NCBI GenBank assembly: GCA_036497895.1 | Contig: DASXIR010000357.1 | Span: 1-15,192, forward strand | From: CAVQFC01 sp036497895 | GTDB lineage: Bacteria; Acidobacteriota; Vicinamibacteria; Vicinamibacterales; CAVVIG01 | Direction of reading: 5' to 3' | DNA: 15,192 nt | Part shown: positions 13,138 to 15,192 of the stretch, piece by piece | Layout of the letters: the number at the start of each line of letters is the position of its first letter | How positions within the stretch are numbered: position 1 is the stretch's first letter | Notes under the pieces: generated by a model | Database searches by the model: none | What the model saw: only the letters and a program-made list of their open reading frames with translations | What the model was told of the DNA's origin: nothing | Position numbers and translations under genes: made by a program

Positions 13138-14223
13138 TTACCGTGCCTCATGTCCTCGCCCGGCGAGTGCGCGCTCCGCGGCGGCGATGACCTGGCCGGG
13201 TGCGATCCAGGTCAGACAGCGGAAGTCGCCCGGCACGCAGACCCGCTGATCGCACGGGCGGCAGGACAACGGGCCGGCGTCCACCGATTCGGTAATGAAG
13301 TCGGGTCTCCGCCACGGCGCCGACCGTGCCGGTAACGTCGGCCCATACAGTCCCACGATCGGCACCGCAGTCGTCGCCGCGATGTGCAACGGTCCGCTGT
13401 CGCCGCCCACGTACAGGACGGCGCGTGCACACAGCGCGCGTAGCTCCGCGAGCGAAAATTCCCCGCACGACAGGACGCGCGCGGCAGCCTCGGCGGTCAG
13501 CGACGCCCGCGCCGCTGACGTGATTCGTTCGGCCGCGTCGTGCTCGGATGGCCCCGACGTCACGATGACCCGGCGCCGCGCGTTGCGGTTGACGAGGGCA
13601 ACGACCAGCTCGACGAAATGTTCTGGCGGCCAACGCCGGAACGGATTGCCGGCGCTGACGTGGACGATGATCAATTCGTCGGAGTCGGCTGATGGCGTCG
13701 GCAGTCTTTCGGCGACCGAGACGACCGTCCGTGCATCGACCGGCATCTCGACCGGGAACGCGGTTCGATCAGGCGGAGCGATGCCGAGCGACGTCAGCAG
13801 GTCCCACTGGTTCTCGACGGAATGACGAGGGCGTAGTGCGCGCGGACGTGCGACACGGCGTGTATACATCCAGCTGCGGCCGACGATTTCGTAACCGATC
13901 CGTAAGGGGGCGCCGCTCAGCCAGGTGAGCAGCGATGCGCGCGGCCCGCCGTGAAAATCGATCGCCATGTCGTAGCGCGCTTTCCGCAGGCGGCGGCCGA
14001 GTCCCAGATCGGCGAGGAACCCGCGCATCCCCGATGCGCGTGGCGCGACGATGACGTCATTCAGGTGCGGGTTGTGAAGAACCACCGGCGCGGCGGCCGG
14101 CTCGACCAGGTAGGTCAGGTGTGCGTCGGGAAAGTGCTGGCGGAGCGCGTGCACGGCGGGTGTGGTGAACACCACGTCGCCGATTTGCCGCAGGCGAACC
14201 ACCAGAATGCGCGCACTCGTCAA
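13138..14223 (-). CDS. glycosyltransferase family 9 (ADP-heptose:LPS heptosyltransferase)
   Basis: The 361-residue cytoplasmic or membrane-associated GT-B enzyme adds heptose from ADP-heptose to the LPS core. The N-terminus (ILVVRLRQIGDVVFTTPAVH, residues 6-25) is diagnostic for the family. The nucleotide-sugar site is YVGGDSGPLHIAATTAVPIV (271-290) followed by GLYGPT. A four-cysteine cluster, C321-x2-C324-x4-C329-x6-C336, is common in WaaF/OpsX-like members. The start is TTG 14223: the first beta strand begins four codons later, so no downstream start fits. A GGAG lies only 2 nt away, so translation may depend on coupling to the Trm112 gene, whose stop is 8 bp upstream. Whether it acts as heptosyltransferase I, II or III cannot be told. 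Its operon with rfaE1 supports heptose as the sugar. Confidence 0.92.
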   Translation of the reverse strand: MTSARILVVRLRQIGDVVFTTPAVHALRQHFPDAHLTYLVEPAAAPVVLHNPHLNDVIVAPRASGMRGFLADLGLGRRLRKARYDMAIDFHGGPRASLLTWLSGAPLRIGYEIVGRSWMYTRRVARPRALRPRHSVENQWDLLTSLGIAPPDRTAFPVEMPVDARTVVSVAERLPTPSADSDELIIVHVSAGNPFRRWPPEHFVELVVALVNRNARRRVIVTSGPSEHDAAERITSAARASLTAEAAARVLSCGEFSLAELRALCARAVLYVGGDSGPLHIAATTAVPIVGLYGPTLPARSAPWRRPDFITESVDAGPLSCRPCDQRVCVPGDFRCLTWIAPGQVIAAAERALAGRGHEAR

Positions 14224-14231
14224 TGCTCCAA

Positions 14232-14405
14232 CTAGTCGGTCTCGATGGTTGCTTCGTCGATCAGCATGACCGGGATGTCGTCCTTGATCGGATACACACG
14301 CTTACATGTTGCGCACTTCAGCGCTGATCCGTTCTTCACCAGCGTGACCGGTGTCTTACAGTTCGGACACGCGAGAATCTCGAGCAATTCCGGGTCGACG
14401 GCCAT
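14232..14405 (-). CDS. Trm112-like zinc-ribbon protein
   Basis: The 57-residue cytoplasmic protein opens with VDPELLEILACPNC and carries two CxxC pairs (C13/C16 and C31/C34) that bind one zinc, then RVYPIKDDIPVML, the family signature. Bacterial Trm112-like proteins (YcaR type) are short; in eukaryotes and archaea Trm112 activates several methyltransferases. The bacterial partner is less clear. It is the first gene of the LPS operon here. In Escherichia coli ycaR likewise lies between LPS genes (lpxK and kdsB), so the association recurs. ATG 14405 is chosen over an in-frame ATG at 14552 because the domain starts here; the longer form would overlap the divergent TPR gene. There is no good Shine-Dalgarno, and an AT-rich TATATT on the minus strand (14417-14412) may be the -10 box. 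Confidence 0.92.
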   Translation of the reverse strand: MAVDPELLEILACPNCKTPVTLVKNGSALKCATCKRVYPIKDDIPVMLIDEATIETD

Positions 14406-14416
14406 ATCCGGAATAT

Positions 14417-14454
14417 ATGACACCTTTCCGCTTTTGTGGAACAATTCGATCTGT
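14417..14454 (+). promoter_or_regulatory. possible promoter of the right-edge TPR gene, leaderless
   Basis: ATGACA (14417-14422) and AACAAT (14440-14445) are separated by 17 bp, matching the -35 and -10 consensus at five and four of six positions. The predicted transcription start falls 2-4 nt before the ATG at 14455. No Shine-Dalgarno is present. The box overlaps the divergent Trm112 promoter region. Confidence 0.4.
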
Positions 14455-15192
14455 ATGAAGGTCGCAGTCCTGATCGCGGCTCTGAGTTTGTCGGCGTCAC
14501 TGGCGACGGCACAGGCACGGCCGGTTCCATCGCCAGCCTCGCCGGCCGACAAGGTCGCTGAGGCCTACGCACAGTTTCTGATCGGGCATCATCTCGAGGA
14601 GTCCGATCAGGAAGATGCCGCGGTCGCCGCTTACAAGCGTGCGATGGAACTCGACCCGACCGCCGCTGACATCCCCGGGCAACTCGCCGGCTTATACCTG
14701 CGCATGAACAAGGCGCAGGACGCGATGACCACTGCGGAAGCCGCGATCAAGATCGCGGCGGACAATCGCGAAGCGAACCGTGTGCTCGGAACGATCTACG
14801 CCGCGCTCTCGGAAGCGGAAAAGCCGCGAGGGTCCCGCAGCGCCGCACCCGATCCAAATGTCGCGAAGGCGATCGGCTATTTCGAGACCGCGATCAACGG
14901 CGTGATCGCGGAAACGGATCCGAACGTGCGGGCCACGCTGGCCCGGCTCTATGTCAGCAGCGGTGCGTATCAGAAAGCGATCCCGCTCCTGAACGATCTG
15001 GTCAACGAGGAGCCTGGCTGGCAGGACGGTCCGATGATGCTCGCCGAGGCGTATGCCGGCGCCGGCCGCCTTCCCGACGGCATCGCCATGCTCGAGCAGC
15101 GCAGCGGCGAGGACCCGCGCCTGCTGCCGGCGCTGGCGGATTTTTACGAACGCGAACATCGCTGGTCGGAGGCCGCGGGAGCGTACGGCCGC
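14455..15192 (+). CDS. secreted TPR-repeat protein (5' part; runs off the right edge)
   Basis: The frame is open from ATG 14455 to the last base, 246 codons with no stop, so the gene continues to the right. Residues 1-21 are a signal peptide (MKVAVLIAALSLSASLATAQ, cleavage after an Ala or Gln near 19-21), so the protein is exported. TPR helix pairs follow: residues 38-68 (FLIGHHLEESDQEDAAVAAY then KRAMELDP), 73-100 (LAGLYLRMNKAQDAMTTAEA), 104-118, 137-152, 158-187 (ATLARLYVSSGAYQKAIPLL) and 195-217. The TPR scaffold suggests protein-protein contacts. The N-terminal part alone does not show the function. It is divergent from the LPS operon, 49 bp from the Trm112 gene, and need not be related to it. 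It is distinct from the TPR gene at the left edge; the two show no obvious similarity outside the repeats. Confidence 0.9.
   Translation, partial: MKVAVLIAALSLSASLATAQARPVPSPASPADKVAEAYAQFLIGHHLEESDQEDAAVAAYKRAMELDPTAADIPGQLAGLYLRMNKAQDAMTTAEAAIKIAADNREANRVLGTIYAALSEAEKPRGSRSAAPDPNVAKAIGYFETAINGVIAETDPNVRATLARLYVSSGAYQKAIPLLNDLVNEEPGWQDGPMMLAEAYAGAGRLPDGIAMLEQRSGEDPRLLPALADFYEREHRWSEAAGAYGR

Noticed and set aside
14412..14444. TTGTTC and TATATT as a normal Trm112 promoter on the minus strand
   Set aside because: The spacing is 21 bp; only the -10-like box is kept as a weak possibility.
14406..14552. 49-residue N-terminal extension of the Trm112-like protein
   Set aside because: It would be antisense to the signal peptide of the right-edge TPR gene, and Trm112 proteins of about 57-65 residues begin at the chosen ATG.

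Overview
The window is high-GC bacterial chromosome, densely packed with short operons. It most resembles an acidobacterium, perhaps of the Vicinamibacteria. The reasons are a secreted VWFA protein of the type common in Acidobacteria, a PadR regulator paired with a permease-prefix membrane protein, a cytochrome c/quinoprotein pair, an MXAN_5187_C-like protein, and Gram-negative LPS core genes. This placement rests on recalled gene content; no phylogenetic test was run.

Layout. 1-39 may be the tail of an upstream gene. 90-2452 (+) holds a secreted TPR protein and a secreted VWFA protein, overlapping by 4 bp. 2543-3504 (+) holds padR and a small multi-pass membrane protein, also overlapping by 4 bp, behind a well-placed promoter with operator-like inverted repeats. 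3512-5910 (-) holds a di-haem cytochrome c followed by a PQQ-type beta-propeller dehydrogenase, probably one periplasmic electron-transfer unit. 5911-6103 is a 193-bp gap with a possible coding remnant and an AT-rich inverted repeat. 6104-7501 (-) is selA, with no selB or tRNA-Sec recognised nearby. 7544-8539 (+) holds two conserved-looking proteins of unknown function. 8601-8804 (-) is a cold-shock protein. 8972-10813 (+) is purH and a 70-residue single-span membrane protein. 10814-10924 carries palindromes between converging genes. 10925-14405 (-) is a four-gene operon: Trm112-like zinc protein, ADP-heptose glycosyltransferase, O-antigen ligase and heptose-7-phosphate kinase (rfaE1). 14455 to the right edge (+) is the 5' part of a secreted TPR protein that continues beyond the window.

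How the genes work together. The 10925-14405 operon makes and uses heptose for the LPS core and attaches O-antigen. The cytochrome/quinoprotein pair looks like substrate oxidation feeding a c-type cytochrome. PurH does the last two steps of IMP synthesis. SelA implies selenocysteine synthesis somewhere in the genome.

There is no gene-free stretch longer than 300 bp. I found no rRNA, tRNA, CRISPR array, transposase, integrase or phage gene, and no clearly novel multi-gene system. The most interesting signals are several start codons with a -10-like box placed so that the mRNA would be leaderless, a strong two-way terminator between divergent genes, the PadR operator candidates, and the quinoprotein that keeps its cofactor residues but has no cysteine.
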